DNA of 52,819 bases from Candidatus Pelethosoma merdigallinarum (lineage in GTDB: Bacteria > Bacillota_I > Bacilli_A > RF39 > UBA660): contig DVKJ01000021.1 of the NCBI GenBank assembly GCA_018716065.1, positions 1 through 52,819 of the forward strand. The letters are read 5' to 3'. Positions 52,170 through 52,819 of this stretch are shown one piece after another. Made by a program: the position numbers and the translations under genes. The stretch's first letter is position 1, and every line of letters starts with the position of its first letter. The notes below the pieces were generated by a model. It searched no databases. It was not told the origin of the DNA and worked only from the letters and a program-made list of their open reading frames with translations.

Positions 52170-52819
52170 ATGCGTACACGTCAAAAACAACGTATTATTA
52201 TAGGAACGCTATGTGCGGTGATTATAGGGCTAGCTGTAGGATATGCGGTATTAAGTAGTCAATTAAACATTCAAGGAACGAGTGGAATTACATCAGACTT
52301 TAAGGTTGTATTTACAAATATTGAAGAAATTAATCAGGTTCCTGAAAGTGGAAATTATAATGACTTTGATAATGGAATCCTAGCTGGATCGGAACTGGGA
52401 ATCACGCATGATATTACCACTTTAAAAGCTCAGGTGGTAAATGAACATCAAATTGATCTTAGTGTCGATATGAAAGCACCAGGCTCTATGGGAGTATATG
52501 AAATAAGTGTAGAAAACACAGGTAAATTAGATGGATATATTACCGATATAACTGGACTTGATGAGGCAAACGCCGAAGATCCAACAGATATCCAATTTAT
52601 GTTACTAAAATTCAAAGAAAACCAAAAGATTAGAGTAGGAGAAGTAAAGAAATTTGTACTTATTGTATCATGGAGTGAAGAGGCAACTACAATCCCTGAT
52701 ACCAGTAAGAATTTAACTCTTGACTTAACCGTTACACAATATTCCGAACAACAACAAGATCGACCAGATATACCAGAACCTAGTGGTAAAACAGAATACG
52801 CTATAGGAGATGAAGTATA
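52170..52819 (+). CDS. Surface protein, intact homologue of the 8254 copy (cut by window end)
   Basis: 217 residues visible, open to the window end. Basic start MRTRQKQR, membrane/signal segment IIIGTLCAVIIGLAVGYAVLSSQLNI, a linker (GTSGITSDFKVVFTNIEEINQVPESG), then the beta-rich domain also found in the truncated copy (VNEHQIDLSVDMKAPGSMGVYEISVENTGKLDGYITDITGLDEANAEDP). The N-terminal segment resembles TasA/camelysin-type exported proteins (SipW-processed), not proven. SD GTAGGAG; ATG 52170 preferred over 52161, which abuts the SD. The C-terminal lectin-like end lies outside the window. Expression may be phase-variable through the poly-G tract. Confidence 0.85.
   Translation, partial: MRTRQKQRIIIGTLCAVIIGLAVGYAVLSSQLNIQGTSGITSDFKVVFTNIEEINQVPESGNYNDFDNGILAGSELGITHDITTLKAQVVNEHQIDLSVDMKAPGSMGVYEISVENTGKLDGYITDITGLDEANAEDPTDIQFMLLKFKENQKIRVGEVKKFVLIVSWSEEATTIPDTSKNLTLDLTVTQYSEQQQDRPDIPEPSGKTEYAIGDEV

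Overview
The window looks like chromosome of a low-GC, Gram-positive Bacillota, probably class Bacilli in the wide sense (Erysipelotrichales/RF39-like gut lineages fit). This rests on the AT-rich sequence, strong Shine-Dalgarno (SD) sites, sigma-A promoters of the TTGACA-N17-TATAAT type, a gatCAB operon, a glmS ribozyme, an L10 leader and sporulation genes (spoIIIAH, gerE, gerM, a BclA-like collagen protein). The standard code is used: TGA is a stop and Trp is TGG. No species can be named from the sequence alone.

Layout. 1-1040: C-terminal part of an Rpn-type nuclease gene and a truncated tandem copy. 1041-3060: glmS (minus strand) with its ribozyme and a palindrome over its promoter. 3060-3755: a tandem 310-bp repeat, each unit encoding a 40-residue peptide behind an SD-sequestering hairpin, with a convergent antisense promoter and terminator; this resembles a type I toxin-antitoxin locus. 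3821-8131: topA and two unknown genes. 8254-9324: a 5'-truncated copy of a surface protein whose last ~100 nt are strikingly GC-rich, like the variable region of a diversity-generating retroelement (DGR) target. 9446-12612: gatCAB. 12657-16925: a membrane protein, a SBP-GGDEF sensor with a degenerate GGDEF motif, a YihY/BrkB membrane protein, a possible structured RNA and an unknown gene. 17051-31319: the transcription/translation block secE-nusG-orf, orf, rplK-rplA, rplJ-lipoprotein-rplL, orf, ybxB-like methyltransferase, rpoB-rpoC, with L1 and L10 autoregulatory leaders.

31333-37361: an unknown minus-strand gene, the sporulation cluster spoIIIAH-gerE-gerM, tRNA-Arg(TCT), and a convergent glycosyltransferase plus collagen-like spore-surface protein; then a small membrane protein and a prepilin-like protein with Ig-like repeats. 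A CATACAATAT box, matching sigma-E/sigma-K -10 elements, recurs before gerE, gerM and the collagen gene. 37452-43754: ruvA-ruvB-orf-queA-orf-miaA, then eno. 43778-45776: an IS1634-like insertion sequence flanked by exact 29-bp direct repeats. 45827-47748: two overlapping genes for HEXXH zincin-like proteins. 47823-52021: priA, fmt, a membrane protein and secG. 52074-52819: a poly-G tract, a promoter and the start of an intact homologue of the surface protein at 8254.

Most of the window is conserved housekeeping. The accessory interest lies in the tandem small-peptide/antisense locus, the surface-protein pair, the IS with long target duplications, the sporulation promoter motif and unusual genes inserted into conserved operons. 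All functional calls come from reading motifs and family resemblance; no searches were run.
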